DNA of 64,000 nucleotides from Acidimicrobiales bacterium. GTDB taxonomy: Bacteria > Actinomycetota > Acidimicrobiia > Acidimicrobiales > Poriferisodalaceae. Shown in pieces: positions 1 to 9,258 of the stretch. Within the stretch, counting starts at the first letter, position 1. Every line of letters begins with the position of its first letter. The translations under genes were made by a program, and so were the position numbers. The notes beneath the pieces are model-generated. The model was not told the DNA's origin. It saw only the letters and a list, made by a program, of their open reading frames with translations, and made no database searches. The stretch lies in NCBI GenBank assembly GCA_030743005.1, contig JASLTG010000010.1, positions 16,967 through 80,966 on the forward strand, read 5' to 3'.

Positions 1-912
1 GATGCGACAGCCGTCGAACAGGCGCTTGAGATCCTCGGACCGCTTGCGCGGACAGATGTGAACCTTGGGGTTCTGACAACATACAGAGTTGGTGGAGATA
101 CCGCCCTATACGTAGAGGCGCAAACGGAACAAGACTTAGAACTGGTCTCCAAGGCCCGAAACGAGACAGATTTGCCTGTCCTAGTGATTGGTAAGGGCTC
201 AAACTTACTGGTTGCAGATACTGGCTTTCCTGGGATAACCGTCGCAATTGGAAAGCAATTCGAAACCATCACAATTGATCAAGAAACGGCAACCGTTCAT
301 GCAGGGAGCAACGTAGCTCTCCCGTCGTTAGCTCGCCAGAGCGTAGCCCTAGGTCTATGTGGATTTGAATGGGCAGTAGGTGTTCCGGGTTCGATCGGAG
401 GCGCAGTTCGAATGAACGCCGGAGGACATGGGGGTGACATGGCTGCCGTGGTCGTAGAAGTCAATATTTTCGATTTAAGGACTTCTGGTAGCGGAACCAA
501 AACTAAAGATGAAATGACGTTTAGTTACAGAAGGAGTGCCGTCACTGAGACTCATGTAGTTCTTGGAGCGACTCTGCAACTAGACCACGACGAAACTGGT
601 AGCGGAGCAAAAGTGTTGAGCGAGATCGTGCAATGGAGGCGGGAGAATCAACCGGGAGGCCAAAACGCCGGATCTGTATTCGTCAACCCCGAAGAAGAGA
701 CATCCGGCGCACTTCTGGACCGGCTCGGCCTCAAAGGTTTCCGTATCGGTTCGGCACAGGTTTCAGCCAAACACGCCAACTTCGTGCAAGCCGATCCTGG
801 CGGCTCAGCATCCGACGTCGATGCTGTAATCACCGCCATTACTGACCGAGTGCTGACAGAAACCGGGATTGGGTTGCGGACCGAAATCCAACGGATCGGA
901 TTTGAGGACTAG
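1..912 (+). CDS. murB: UDP-N-acetylmuramate dehydrogenase MurB (5' end outside window)
   Basis: FAD-dependent enzyme that reduces UDP-GlcNAc-enolpyruvate to UDP-MurNAc in cytoplasmic peptidoglycan precursor synthesis. The frame is open from base 1, and the codons before the GTG at 58 read like a normal MurB N-terminus leading into the Thr-Tyr-Arg-Val-Gly-Gly motif, so the true start lies just upstream of the window. Visible family signatures are the FAD-binding Gly-Ser-Ile-Gly-Gly-Ala-Val stretch near base 392, the catalytic serine in Asn-Ala-Gly-Ser (codon 673-675) and the C-terminal catalytic glutamate (codon 883-885). It is followed two bases later by ftsQ, the usual actinobacterial order. 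Only the first few residues are missing. Confidence 0.95.
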   Translation, partial: DATAVEQALEILGPLARTDVNLGVLTTYRVGGDTALYVEAQTEQDLELVSKARNETDLPVLVIGKGSNLLVADTGFPGITVAIGKQFETITIDQETATVHAGSNVALPSLARQSVALGLCGFEWAVGVPGSIGGAVRMNAGGHGGDMAAVVVEVNIFDLRTSGSGTKTKDEMTFSYRRSAVTETHVVLGATLQLDHDETGSGAKVLSEIVQWRRENQPGGQNAGSVFVNPEEETSGALLDRLGLKGFRIGSAQVSAKHANFVQADPGGSASDVDAVITAITDRVLTETGIGLRTEIQRIGFED

Positions 913-914
913 CC

Positions 915-1652
915 ATGCCCTTCGATGAGAAAAAACCCAGACGCACATATAAAGCTGGAAAAATTTCCGCATGGATAACGGGTGTCATTGTTGCTGCCAT
1001 CGTCGGGTACATACTCCTGGGACATTCACCCTTACTAGATGTCGAAGACGTAGAGGTTTATGGACTACATGAGCTCACGCTTGAACAGGTAGAGGATCGA
1101 TTGGGATTCGAAATTGGTGACCCATTGCCTTTGGGCCTAGGGGAAAGTCGGCGAAAACTAGAAGAACTTTCGTGGATCCAGGCAGTAGAGATTGATCGTT
1201 CCTGGAATGGCCGTATCACCGTTGATATCTCAGAATACAAACCCTTAGCTTTAGCCCTGACAGAACCTGAGCGCTGGGCGTTGATAGCTGATGATGGAAC
1301 TGTGCTCACTGATGGATTGATAACTCCGCCAGAACTTCCCCGTCTTAGTGGAGTCCGTGCCGCTGGTTCTCCCGGCACCTATTTAGCTACTGACAGTTCA
1401 GCTTTGCTGTCGCTTCTGACCCTTATGCCGTCAGACCTAGGAGACAAATTTTTCAGCTTGCGGCGAGAGTCCAGCGGAGAGATTCACGGCACGCTGCGAA
1501 ACACCCAAGAGGTGACCTTTGGCGACGATAAACGGCTCGGGGCGAAAGTTATTTCCCTGTCTGCCATGCTCGACTATCTCGAGGCAGAGCAGCGAACAGA
1601 CGACTATATAGACGTCTCGTATCCAGAAAAACCAATCGTAAGAAACGGGTAA
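915..1652 (+). CDS. ftsQ: Cell division protein FtsQ
   Basis: Bitopic inner-membrane divisome protein linking early and late division proteins. The 245-residue product has a basic cytoplasmic N-terminus (Lys-Lys-Pro-Arg-Arg), one membrane helix at about residues 18-37, then a POTRA domain (roughly residues 42-110, starting with Leu-Asp-Val-Glu-Asp-Val-Glu-Val) and a beta domain, as in the family. Sequence is weakly conserved, so the call rests on topology, the POTRA pattern and its place between murB and ftsZ. It starts at the ATG two bases after the murB stop, suggesting translational coupling. Confidence 0.9.
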   Translation: MPFDEKKPRRTYKAGKISAWITGVIVAAIVGYILLGHSPLLDVEDVEVYGLHELTLEQVEDRLGFEIGDPLPLGLGESRRKLEELSWIQAVEIDRSWNGRITVDISEYKPLALALTEPERWALIADDGTVLTDGLITPPELPRLSGVRAAGSPGTYLATDSSALLSLLTLMPSDLGDKFFSLRRESSGEIHGTLRNTQEVTFGDDKRLGAKVISLSAMLDYLEAEQRTDDYIDVSYPEKPIVRNG

Positions 1653-1776
1653 CAATTTGAGGCGAAGCAACAAATCCAACTACCAACGACGGGGCGGACG
1701 TTAAAGGGTTGAAACTTGCGCTACCTTCAGGGTTGCGTTCCTAGCGGGCAGATTTGGCGAAATACCGGGAGGCTCA

Positions 1777-2883
1777 GTGGCCAGTCCTCAGAATTATCAG
1801 GCCGTGATTAAAGTTGTTGGCGTCGGTGGCGGTGGCTGCAACGCGGTTAATCGCATGATCGAGTCAGGTTTGACTGGGGTCGAATTCATCGCGGTCAACA
1901 CAGATGCACAAGCGCTTCTTATGAGCGACGCTGATATCAAGCTTGATATTGGGCGAGAATTGACCCGCGGTTTAGGAGCCGGAAGTGACCCCGACATAGG
2001 ACGGCAGGCAGCTGTAGAGCACACCGATGAGATTCATGAGACGCTCTCGGGTGCCGATATGGTCTTCATAACCGCTGGTGAAGGTGGTGGCACAGGAACT
2101 GGTGCAGCACCAGTGATAGCTGACATCGCAAGAGAATGCGGTGCTCTAACCATCGGCGTCGTCACGCGACCATTTATGTTTGAAGGTCGTCGACGCGCAG
2201 TTCAGGCCGACACGGGAATATCTGATTTAAGAGAAAGAGTCGACACTCAAATCGTGGTCCCGAATGACCGCCTTCTCAGCGTTACGAATGAAAACACAAC
2301 CATGGTCGATGCTTTCCAAATGGCTGATGATGTGCTCCGAGAAGGCGTCCAAGGCATAACGACGTTGATCACGACACCGGGGCTGATTAACACCGACTTC
2401 GCTGACGTTAAAATGATTATGTCCAATGCCGGTTCCGCTCTGATGGGAATAGGTCGGGCCCACGGAGAAAATCGTGCCGAAAATGCCGCACGACAGGCTG
2501 TGTCTAGTCCGTTGTTGGAAGCTTCTATCGAAGGAGCGCGAGGTATTTTGCTGAACGTAACTGCGTCGAATGCGCTTGGTTTGCATGAAGTACGAGATGC
2601 AGCGGACGTGATACATGACGTCGCTCACCCCGACGCAAACATCATTTTCGGCACAGTGATCGACGATTCTATGGGTGAAGAAATTCGCATCACGGTTATC
2701 GCAGCTGGATTTGACCGCTGGGACGACGGCACCGCAGGTTCGACCCGGTCTAGTACTTCGACCCCAATCGGTGAGATGGCTGACATCTTTGACGCTGACG
2801 AGAGCGATGAGATCCGCGTAGATGTCTCGGTCGATGATGATGACGACGATGACGAATTTGATGTGCCTTCATTTCTCAAATGA
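1777..2883 (+). CDS. ftsZ: Cell division GTPase FtsZ
   Basis: Tubulin-like GTPase that forms the cytokinetic Z ring. The 368-residue product has the glycine-rich N-terminus, the tubulin signature Gly-Gly-Gly-Thr-Gly-Thr-Gly (around base 2088) and the T7 synergy loop Asn-Thr-Asp-Phe-Ala-Asp. A short acidic linker made largely of Asp codons leads to the C-terminal peptide Asp-Val-Pro-Ser-Phe-Leu-Lys, the docking site for SepF and other partners. The GTG start at 1777 is fixed by a GGGAGG ribosome site at 1767-1772. It has its own 124-base upstream gap, so an extra promoter there is possible, but I see no clear one. Confidence 0.98.
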   Translation: MASPQNYQAVIKVVGVGGGGCNAVNRMIESGLTGVEFIAVNTDAQALLMSDADIKLDIGRELTRGLGAGSDPDIGRQAAVEHTDEIHETLSGADMVFITAGEGGGTGTGAAPVIADIARECGALTIGVVTRPFMFEGRRRAVQADTGISDLRERVDTQIVVPNDRLLSVTNENTTMVDAFQMADDVLREGVQGITTLITTPGLINTDFADVKMIMSNAGSALMGIGRAHGENRAENAARQAVSSPLLEASIEGARGILLNVTASNALGLHEVRDAADVIHDVAHPDANIIFGTVIDDSMGEEIRITVIAAGFDRWDDGTAGSTRSSTSTPIGEMADIFDADESDEIRVDVSVDDDDDDDEFDVPSFLK

Positions 2884-2918
2884 CCATGATCACGCGTCCG
2901 ACATTTTGTAGTTAAGGA

Positions 2919-3590
2919 ATGTTGACCTTTTGCCGTCGAGTTGGGGAACAGCATTCAGTGCGAGTCGGGTTTTCGGACTACAACGACGGTGATGCCCGTA
3001 AAAATTCCTTCTTGTCTGCAGAAAAACGCACACCTGTGTTTCCTCACCAAGTTCATGGCTCAGAGGTAGCAGTAGTCGAGGACCAGACCAATCACAACCC
3101 TTATGAATGTGATGCCTTGGTAACTCGGTTGCCAGGTATACCGATTGGGGTTCGGGTTGCTGACTGCGTGCCAATAGCTCTGTACGCAAACTCATTTTCT
3201 GGCCCCGCGCTTGCTGTGGTACATGCCGGGTGGCGCGGAATTCGTGATGGAGTAATCGGAAACGCTGCTGAACAAATGGCCCAATACGGATGCCACGAAC
3301 TGAGGGCGATTGTCGGACCGCACATATCTGCAGATGAATACGAATTCGGTACCAGGGACCTTGCTCAGATGGTCACGCTCATTGGAGAGAGAGCCGCAAG
3401 TTTCACCAAAGACGGATTACCGGCACTAGACCTAAGAGCTGCGGTCGAAGAAACACTTTCGAGAAGTTCAGTGATCATTGATCACCAAGTTGCTCGATGC
3501 ACTGCTCAGGATCCCCGATATTGGTCACACAGGGCCAACGGTGACAATCAACGGTTCGCCCTCGTCGCCGAAATTAGACTTTTGCAATGA
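2919..3590 (+). CDS. pgeF: Peptidoglycan editing factor PgeF (YfiH, laccase-domain) family
   Basis: Member of the YfiH/PgeF family (DUF152 laccase domain), proposed to remove wrongly incorporated serine from UDP-MurNAc-peptides; some members were reported as polyphenol oxidases or purine nucleosidases. The metal-binding His-Cys-His pattern is present: His in His-Gln-Val-His-Gly, Cys in Val-Ala-Asp-Cys-Val-Pro, and His in Val-His-Ala-Gly-Trp-Arg-Gly. At 223 residues it is slightly short for the family. It lies between ftsZ and yggS as in many Gram-positives, and its stop codon overlaps the yggS start. Confidence 0.88.
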   Translation: MLTFCRRVGEQHSVRVGFSDYNDGDARKNSFLSAEKRTPVFPHQVHGSEVAVVEDQTNHNPYECDALVTRLPGIPIGVRVADCVPIALYANSFSGPALAVVHAGWRGIRDGVIGNAAEQMAQYGCHELRAIVGPHISADEYEFGTRDLAQMVTLIGERAASFTKDGLPALDLRAAVEETLSRSSVIIDHQVARCTAQDPRYWSHRANGDNQRFALVAEIRLLQ

Positions 3591-4258
3591 CTTTCGACAA
3601 GGAACTCAGTCGTGAACAACTGCTTGATAGAGCCGGCAAGCTGCGAGAACGAGTCTCTGCGCTGGGCGGTGACCAGGTTGAAATAGTTGCGGTTACGAAG
3701 GGCTTTGGTTCTTGGGCATTGAGGCTTGCCGCCGAATGCGGATTTAAAAATGTCGGTGAAAATTACGCCCAAGAACTGAAAGCTAAATGGAGTGACCTTA
3801 ACGAAGAACAACGTGGGGCTATGAACGTTCACTTCATTGGAGGAATGCAGACAAACAAGGTTCGTAAGGTCGCCGAAATTGTGAGCGTTTGGCAAACCGT
3901 GGACCGGTCGTCACTCGTGGAAGAATTGAGTAAGCGATGTCCAGGTTCTTCGGTCATGGTTCAGGTAAATCTGGCACAAAATGAATCGCAGGGCGGATGT
4001 CACATGACGGAAGCCGATCAACTAATTTCGCTTGCTACTTCGACCGGACTAGAAGTGACAGGTTTGATGGCAGTCGGACCCCAAGGTGATGCTGCTTCTA
4101 TTCGGGCGGCATATCGAGAACTCGTGTCATTGGCTGACGACCAAGGCCTCCATCATCGATCGATCGGGATGAGTAACGATCTGGAGATTGCTATCGAATC
4201 TGGAAGCACGATGGTAAGAATCGGAACTGCTTTGTTTGGTGATCGCCCCACTCGCTAA
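3587..4258 (+). CDS. yggS: PLP homeostasis protein YggS/PLPBP family
   Basis: Single-domain TIM-barrel protein that binds pyridoxal 5'-phosphate and buffers the cofactor; not known as an enzyme. The PLP lysine sits in Val-Ala-Val-Thr-Lys near residue 36, followed by Val-Gly-Glu-Asn-Tyr-Ala-Gln-Glu. The conserved His-Phe-Ile-Gly-x-x-Gln-x-Asn-Lys motif is present, with Met in place of the usual Leu. The C-terminal Ser-Met-Gly-Met-Ser-x-Asp motif is seen as Ser-Ile-Gly-Met-Ser-Asn-Asp. The ATG overlaps the pgeF stop by ATGA. Its place between ftsZ and sepF matches the conserved Gram-positive cluster. Confidence 0.93.
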   Translation: MTFDKELSREQLLDRAGKLRERVSALGGDQVEIVAVTKGFGSWALRLAAECGFKNVGENYAQELKAKWSDLNEEQRGAMNVHFIGGMQTNKVRKVAEIVSVWQTVDRSSLVEELSKRCPGSSVMVQVNLAQNESQGGCHMTEADQLISLATSTGLEVTGLMAVGPQGDAASIRAAYRELVSLADDQGLHHRSIGMSNDLEIAIESGSTMVRIGTALFGDRPTR

Positions 4259-4266
4259 GAGCGCGG

Positions 4267-4272
4267 TACCCT
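4267..4272 (+). promoter_or_regulatory. Candidate -10 element for sepF
   Basis: TACCCT inside the short yggS-sepF gap. A transcript starting 6-7 bases downstream would have a leader of about 13 bases that just contains the strong sepF ribosome site. No clear -35. Confidence 0.4.
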
Positions 4273-4280
4273 CGGCAGCT

Positions 4281-4289
4281 AGGAGGAGG
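4281..4289 (+). promoter_or_regulatory. Strong Shine-Dalgarno deciding the sepF start
   Basis: AGGAGGAGG lies four bases before the ATG at 4293. This selects that ATG over the in-frame upstream codon at 4236, which lies inside yggS. Confidence 0.85.
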
Positions 4290-4292
4290 CGA

Positions 4293-4808
4293 ATGGCTTC
4301 GATGTGGCGACAAGCGATGCTCTATCTCGGGTTAGGACCTGATGAGCAATACGACGAGTTGGATGGGCTCCAACATCCAGATCACACACCGGGTGCTACC
4401 GCGTCTAAGAGCGACCAAGTATCGGTTGTGACTAGCCCCACTTCGTCACCAACGATGCCGGATCAACCTCAGGGGGCAGCGGCCGAAAGCGCGGCATTGA
4501 CATCCAGCGGTTCGGTAAGAACCATTCCGATAACCAGCGCCAAACCGCATGTAGTAGCGCCTCGAACCTTTAACGATGCTCAACAGTTGGCAGATCGCTT
4601 CAAAGCAGACCAGCCAGTAATAGTTAACCTGCAGACAGCCAACAGAGATCTGGCCAGGAGAATCATAGATTTCGTTAGTGGGCTTTGTTACGCCCTCGGA
4701 GGAAAAATGGAGAAGGTAGCTGACCAGGTCTATCTCCTCGCTCCATCACACGTGAACCTTGCCGAGGAGGAGCGACAACGCCTCCAAGAGCGCGGCTTGC
4801 ATTACTGA
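4293..4808 (+). CDS. sepF: Cell division protein SepF
   Basis: Cytoplasmic FtsZ anchor that tethers the Z ring to the membrane and substitutes for FtsA, which actinobacteria lack. The 171-residue product starts with a membrane-targeting amphipathic N-terminus (Met-Trp-Arg-Gln-Ala-Met), then a low-complexity Pro/Ser/Thr linker (about residues 30-90). The C-terminal SepF fold begins at Pro-Arg-Thr-Phe-Asn-Asp-Ala and includes Val-Ile-Val-Asn-Leu-Gln and Phe-Val-Ser-Gly-Leu-Cys-Tyr-Ala. The ATG at 4293 is preferred because of its ribosome site. Confidence 0.94.
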   Translation: MASMWRQAMLYLGLGPDEQYDELDGLQHPDHTPGATASKSDQVSVVTSPTSSPTMPDQPQGAAAESAALTSSGSVRTIPITSAKPHVVAPRTFNDAQQLADRFKADQPVIVNLQTANRDLARRIIDFVSGLCYALGGKMEKVADQVYLLAPSHVNLAEEERQRLQERGLHY

Positions 4809-4822
4809 TCAAGGGTTCAACA

Positions 4823-5089
4823 ATGACTCAGGTCCTCTGCACTCTCTGCGATATCTATGTTCTGGCTATTTTTGGGCGGATTATCTTTAGTTGGATACCG
4901 ATCGCCCAGGATAGTCCCGTAGCTATTGTGAGAAGTCTTCTGGTTCGTGTCACCGAGCCTTTAATGGGACCGTTACGTCGGGCTTTGCCACCACTTCGCC
5001 TTGGAGGGTTCGGGCTTGATCTTTCGCCAATTCTTGTTCTCATCCTCATCCAATGGGTGCTTGCTGGAGTGATTCTGAACTGCGGTTAG
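4823..5089 (+). CDS. YggT family membrane protein
   Basis: Small integral membrane protein of 88 residues with two hydrophobic helices, at about residues 5-25 and 65-85. Between them is the family loop with Arg-x-x-x-Ser-Trp-Ile-Pro and Val-Thr-Glu-Pro-Leu-Met-Gly-Pro-Leu-Arg. YggT proteins sit next to sepF/yggS in most Gram-positives and have been linked to division or osmotic tolerance, but their molecular role is unknown. An AAGGG ribosome site precedes the ATG. Confidence 0.88.
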   Translation: MTQVLCTLCDIYVLAIFGRIIFSWIPIAQDSPVAIVRSLLVRVTEPLMGPLRRALPPLRLGGFGLDLSPILVLILIQWVLAGVILNCG

Positions 5090-5132
5090 GGAAGTTCGAC
5101 GCTTCTCAGTTTCGGTCTCGATCGCTTGTTGT

Positions 5133-5138
5133 TAGTGT
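5133..5138 (+). promoter_or_regulatory. -10 element of leaderless divIVA
   Basis: TAGTGT ends six bases before the divIVA ATG. There is no ribosome site between, so the transcript should begin at the start codon. Confidence 0.6.
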
Positions 5139-5144
5139 CATCTC

Positions 5145-5975
5145 ATGGAGTTGACCCCGAAGTTGCTTGAAACTCAGCATTTCCCGGAACGTTTCAGGGG
5201 ATACGACCCTGATGCGGTCGATGATTTTCTTGAACGGGTGGCAGTTGGCTTGGGTGAGATGCAGGCGCGACTAGATGATGTGGCTGATCGCATCATCGAC
5301 GCGGAAACACGTGCATCTTCGAATGGTGAAAACGGCGAGGTCCAGGTTCATGATGGTCGACCCGGCCCGGTTGAAAGCATTAAGGAAGCCTTAGAAACTG
5401 CTCCAAGACTTGAGTCAGGGCTAGCTTCATCCGTCGCAGGGGCTAACAACCAAGGGGCCGTGGCCATTGGAGCCACCAAAATTGAAATAGACCGCATAGC
5501 GCAATTGATTTCGTTAGCGCAGCAAACAGCTGACGATGTTGTGGAAGATGCGATTGTGGCAGCCCGCGAACAGATTGCCGATCTTTTGGCAGATGTCCTT
5601 GTGGCCTCATCGTCAGAGCTAGCAGCCACTGGCGCCATAGCCCGAAAAGCGGAACTCGAGTCAGAGTTACTGGAATTAGACGCTCGCATAAGTGCTAGGC
5701 GCAATGATGCCGATCAACTAGCTGAGTTAATCGAGACTCGTCGGCGAGCCTTAGGAGAAATCGCTAGGGACCTTAGTGGTCGGCCGGATGGCCCACCCGA
5801 CCAACATCCAGCGACAAGCACTATTGAAGGAGTAGCGGTTATCGACGAGTCAACGACGGCCGCCCCTGATCAGGGAGCGACACAACGCCCGGCTAGAGAA
5901 ATTCGCTCGGGTGACGATATCGAAGATCCATTCTTCTCTGCACTGCAACGTCGAGAGCCTTTAGAGGGCGAATAG
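5145..5975 (+). CDS. DivIVA/Wag31-like polar growth and division protein
   Basis: Coiled-coil scaffold that marks curved membrane at poles and septa; in actinobacteria (Wag31) it directs polar wall growth. The first 40 residues carry the DivIVA membrane-binding domain, with Phe-Arg-Gly-Tyr-Asp-Pro-Asp-Ala-Val-Asp-Asp-Phe-Leu. Residues about 110-200 form a long Ala/Glu/Leu-rich coiled coil. The C-terminus is an unstructured acidic and proline-containing tail. At 276 residues it is in the normal range. It ends eight bases before the converging ileS. Confidence 0.9.
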   Translation: MELTPKLLETQHFPERFRGYDPDAVDDFLERVAVGLGEMQARLDDVADRIIDAETRASSNGENGEVQVHDGRPGPVESIKEALETAPRLESGLASSVAGANNQGAVAIGATKIEIDRIAQLISLAQQTADDVVEDAIVAAREQIADLLADVLVASSSELAATGAIARKAELESELLELDARISARRNDADQLAELIETRRRALGEIARDLSGRPDGPPDQHPATSTIEGVAVIDESTTAAPDQGATQRPAREIRSGDDIEDPFFSALQRREPLEGE

Positions 5976-5983
5976 CTGCGTAC

Positions 5984-8900
5984 TCAAGAACTGATGAGTT
6001 TTACTTCTGGCTGAGGTCCGCCCGGTAGCCAGGAAATTCGGTGTGCAAGGACCGCCGCCATAATGACAGCCTCATGAGCCTTCACCGCTTCCTCATTAGC
6101 TGGAGACCAATTGATCTCCACCTCGATTCGGTCAGTTACCTCAAGGTCCGCATCTTTTCGCGCTTGTTGGATAGTTCTTATGAGGTCCCGAGCTGCGCCT
6201 TCCGCTTCAAGTTCGGGAGTCACCTCCATATCGAGAACCACCACTGCTTCATTGGAGCGCAATGAGGCGGTACTTATAGGGTCGTTCGGTTCGAGAGCAA
6301 GTTCGTATTCGCCTGAATCGAGGGTATGTCCAGCTACCTCGATTCTCCCGTCGGCGATAAGGACCCATTCACCTTTCTTGGCTGCTCCGAAAACCTTTTG
6401 CACATCACCTCCGAGCCGGGGACCAAGGACGTTGCCGTTGGGTCGCAGACTCAAGTTGGCGAGCTCACCAATATCTTCAGTCAAAATGACGTCATGGACG
6501 TTGATCTCTTCCGCCAGTAATTGCGCTACTTCCGCCAAATCAGAGGCATGTTTGCCAGCGATTGTGGCTGACGACAGTGGCAGCCTCACCCGTAGCCCAG
6601 CATCTTCTCTGAGTCGGAGGGCCATCGACGCGGCTTCCCGTATCTGATCCATCCTGGAGACCAGGTCAGGATTTTCGGGTAGTTCGTCTGGGTTGGGCCA
6701 ACTCTGCAGGTGGACGCTATCTCCGCCAGTCAAGCCCCCATAGATTTCCTCCATGATCATCGGTAGGAAGGGAGCTGCTACTCGGGTGAAAGTCGTGAGC
6801 ACCGTGTAGAGGGTGTCGTATGCGTCAGCATCTCCCTGACCACCGCCTTCCGGCCCCCAGAACCGGTCACGAGATCTGCGGATGTACCAGTTATTGAGCG
6901 CATCGATAAAGGCTTGGATTTCTGATGCCGCCCCAGGAAGGTCGTATGCGTCGAGGGCACTAGTCGTCTGTTCGACGAGTGATCGTGTCTTGGCAAGCAG
7001 ATAGCGATCTAACAGATGCTGCGAATCAGTTCGGGTGACTGCTTTGTGGCCATCCACGTTGGCATAAAGAGTGAAGAACGAGTAGGCGTTCCATACAGGA
7101 ATTAAGACCTGACGAGTCACATCATCAATACCGGTGTCGGAGATACGAGTGTCGCCACCTCTCACAATGTTTGTCGACATCAGATACCAACGCAGAGCGT
7201 CGGAACCTTGGGCGTTGAAGATTTCCGTTGGTTCGGTGTAGTTCCGCAGTCTCTTAGAGAGTTTGTTTCCGTCTTCTGCTAACAGAATCCCGTGGCAGAT
7301 GACGTTTTGGAAGGCAGGCCGATCAAATAGTGCTCCTGCCAATACGTGCAACGTGTAAAACCAGCCACGGGTTTGATTGATGTACTCAACAATGAAGTCA
7401 GCAGGGAAATGCTCCTCAAACCACTGCTTGTTTTCGAATGGGTAGTGCACTTGTGCAAAGGGCATCGATCCGGATTCGAACCAGCAGTCGAGAACTTCTG
7501 GGACGCGCCGCATCATGCTTTCGCCCGTTGGGTCGTCTGGATTGGGTCGAGTTAGGTCATCGATAAACGGCCGATGGAGATCGGTGGGTCGAACTCCAAA
7601 GTCTGCTTCCAATTCGTCGAGGCTTCCGTACACGTCCGTTCGCGGATAGTCGGGGTTGTCGCTCACCCAAATTGGTATCGGAGATCCCCAAAAGCGGTTG
7701 CGGCTGATGGACCAATCTCGAGCTCCGGCAAGCCACTGGCCAAATCGACCGTCTTTCACATGAGAAGGGACCCAATTGATTTCCTGGTTAATCTCTTGAA
7801 GGCGGGACCGAATTTTGGTCACTTCGACGTACCAAGAAGAAATCGCCTTATAGATGATTGGTGTGTCGGTCCGCCAACAATGTGGGTAGTTATGTTCGTA
7901 GGTGTCGTGACGTAAAACCTTGTTCAAATCCTTCAAATGTTGAATTATTTTCGGATTTGCATCGAAAACATTCTCTTGAGCCCACGGCGTGACGATGCTT
8001 GTGAATCGCCCTTGGTCGTCTACCGGAACTGCTTCTCCGATTTCGATCCCATTCCCCTCACAGACGATCTGGTCATCTTCTCCGAAACCAGGCGCCATGT
8101 GAACGACCCCGGTTCCCTCAGTTGTATCCACAAAGTCAGCTGCTAAAACCCGGAAAGCCTCTTCTCTTTCGTCAAAAAAGTTAAATAATGGCGCATAGCT
8201 GCGGCCAACGAGTTCAGAACCCGGCAAAGTTCGGATCACTTCGTAGTCACCTAGTTCTTCAGCGTATTTTTCAAGGCAGTCGGAACTTAGGATCCATTGT
8301 GCGTCGGTTGTCTTGATAAGTGCGTAATCGATTTCGGGACCAACGGCGACAGCAAGGTTGGACGGCAGGGTCCAAGGCGTCGTGGTCCACGTCAATAGGC
8401 GGATGGGCTGATTTGCTTCAGCCTCGTCTATGCCTTCACTATCCAGTTCGAACCAAACAGTGATGGCAGGATCTTGCCGTGGTCGAGTTGCATCATCAAG
8501 ACGAATTTCGAAGTTAGACAACGGAGTCTCTGCGCCCCACGAGTAAGGCATCACACGAAAGGCCTTGTAGATCAGGCCTTGGTCCCAAAGTTGTTTAAAG
8601 GCCCACATCACCGACTCCATGTATGTCAGATCCATGGTCTTATAGTCGTTCTCAAAGTCCACCCACCGAGCCTGGCGAGTAACTGTTTCCTGCCATTCAG
8701 CCGTGTATTTGAGGACCGATTCTCTGCAACTGGCGTTGAAGTTTTCGATTCCGTGTTCGGTGATGGCTACCCGACCGCTCACACCAAGCTCTTGTTCGGT
8801 TTCCATCTCGGCAGGCAGCCCGTGACAGTCCCACCCAAACCGCCTATCGACCCGCTTGCCCAGCATTGTTTGGTATCGAGGAACTACGTCTTTCACGTAC

Positions 8901-9106
8901 CCCGTCAGGAGATGACCGTGGTGGGGAAGGCCATTAGCAAATGGAGGCCCGTCATAGAACACGTATTCTTCATCTTCAGGTCGACTATCGACGGAGTCCT
9001 GGAAAGTGTTGTTTTCAGCCCAACGGTCCAGAACGGCACGTTCAATAGCAGGGAAGTCGGCTCTGTTTGGCACTCGTGGGTAGGGAGTGTCATTTGAAGT
9101 GCTCAT
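5984..9106 (-). CDS. ileS: Isoleucyl-tRNA synthetase, type 2 (eukaryote-like)
   Basis: Class I synthetase charging tRNA-Ile, with an editing domain that removes mischarged valine. The 1040-residue product has the HIGH-type motif His-His-Gly-His at residues 62-65, the type 2 hallmark Gly-Trp-Asp-Cys-His-Gly-Leu-Pro, the editing-domain Thr-Trp-Thr-Thr-Thr-Pro-Trp-Thr and the catalytic loop Lys-Leu-Ser-Lys-Arg. Length and the absence of a C-terminal zinc finger fit the type 2 class, which is generally mupirocin-insensitive and is the usual form in mycobacteria. The ATG at 9106 is preferred over the in-frame ATG at 9130 because AGGA lies six bases before it. No T-box was recognised in the short upstream gap. 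Confidence 0.96.
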   Translation of the reverse strand: MSTSNDTPYPRVPNRADFPAIERAVLDRWAENNTFQDSVDSRPEDEEYVFYDGPPFANGLPHHGHLLTGYVKDVVPRYQTMLGKRVDRRFGWDCHGLPAEMETEQELGVSGRVAITEHGIENFNASCRESVLKYTAEWQETVTRQARWVDFENDYKTMDLTYMESVMWAFKQLWDQGLIYKAFRVMPYSWGAETPLSNFEIRLDDATRPRQDPAITVWFELDSEGIDEAEANQPIRLLTWTTTPWTLPSNLAVAVGPEIDYALIKTTDAQWILSSDCLEKYAEELGDYEVIRTLPGSELVGRSYAPLFNFFDEREEAFRVLAADFVDTTEGTGVVHMAPGFGEDDQIVCEGNGIEIGEAVPVDDQGRFTSIVTPWAQENVFDANPKIIQHLKDLNKVLRHDTYEHNYPHCWRTDTPIIYKAISSWYVEVTKIRSRLQEINQEINWVPSHVKDGRFGQWLAGARDWSISRNRFWGSPIPIWVSDNPDYPRTDVYGSLDELEADFGVRPTDLHRPFIDDLTRPNPDDPTGESMMRRVPEVLDCWFESGSMPFAQVHYPFENKQWFEEHFPADFIVEYINQTRGWFYTLHVLAGALFDRPAFQNVICHGILLAEDGNKLSKRLRNYTEPTEIFNAQGSDALRWYLMSTNIVRGGDTRISDTGIDDVTRQVLIPVWNAYSFFTLYANVDGHKAVTRTDSQHLLDRYLLAKTRSLVEQTTSALDAYDLPGAASEIQAFIDALNNWYIRRSRDRFWGPEGGGQGDADAYDTLYTVLTTFTRVAAPFLPMIMEEIYGGLTGGDSVHLQSWPNPDELPENPDLVSRMDQIREAASMALRLREDAGLRVRLPLSSATIAGKHASDLAEVAQLLAEEINVHDVILTEDIGELANLSLRPNGNVLGPRLGGDVQKVFGAAKKGEWVLIADGRIEVAGHTLDSGEYELALEPNDPISTASLRSNEAVVVLDMEVTPELEAEGAARDLIRTIQQARKDADLEVTDRIEVEINWSPANEEAVKAHEAVIMAAVLAHRISWLPGGPQPEVKLISS

Positions 9107-9213
9107 TGTTGGTCCTGGTAAGGCATGCAATCATTCAAGTTACCGTCTGGAATTTGTTTGGCTGTTATTTCAACGTTCTTGAGACAGTCCGCGGTGAATG
9201 GCCGCTACGGCGA

Positions 9214-9219
9214 TATGAT
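9214..9219 (+). promoter_or_regulatory. Candidate -10 element for the DksA-like gene
   Basis: TATGAT about 40 bases before the ATG at 9259, in the divergent gap with ileS. It would give a leader of about 33 bases containing the AGGTGAG ribosome site. No convincing -35 at 17 bases. Confidence 0.3.
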
Positions 9220-9258
9220 GCGACACCTTTTCGAACCCGAGTATTCGGCAGGTGAGTT

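Noticed and set aside
1653..1776. Separate promoter for ftsZ in the 124-base gap (TTGAAA at 1709)
   Set aside because: No TANNNT at appropriate spacing from it; cannot support a defined site.
9107..9258. Possible T-box riboswitch upstream of ileS, as in some actinobacteria
   Set aside because: Only 152 bases separate ileS from the divergent gene, and I could not find a T-box bulge consensus or specifier stem-loop on the minus strand.
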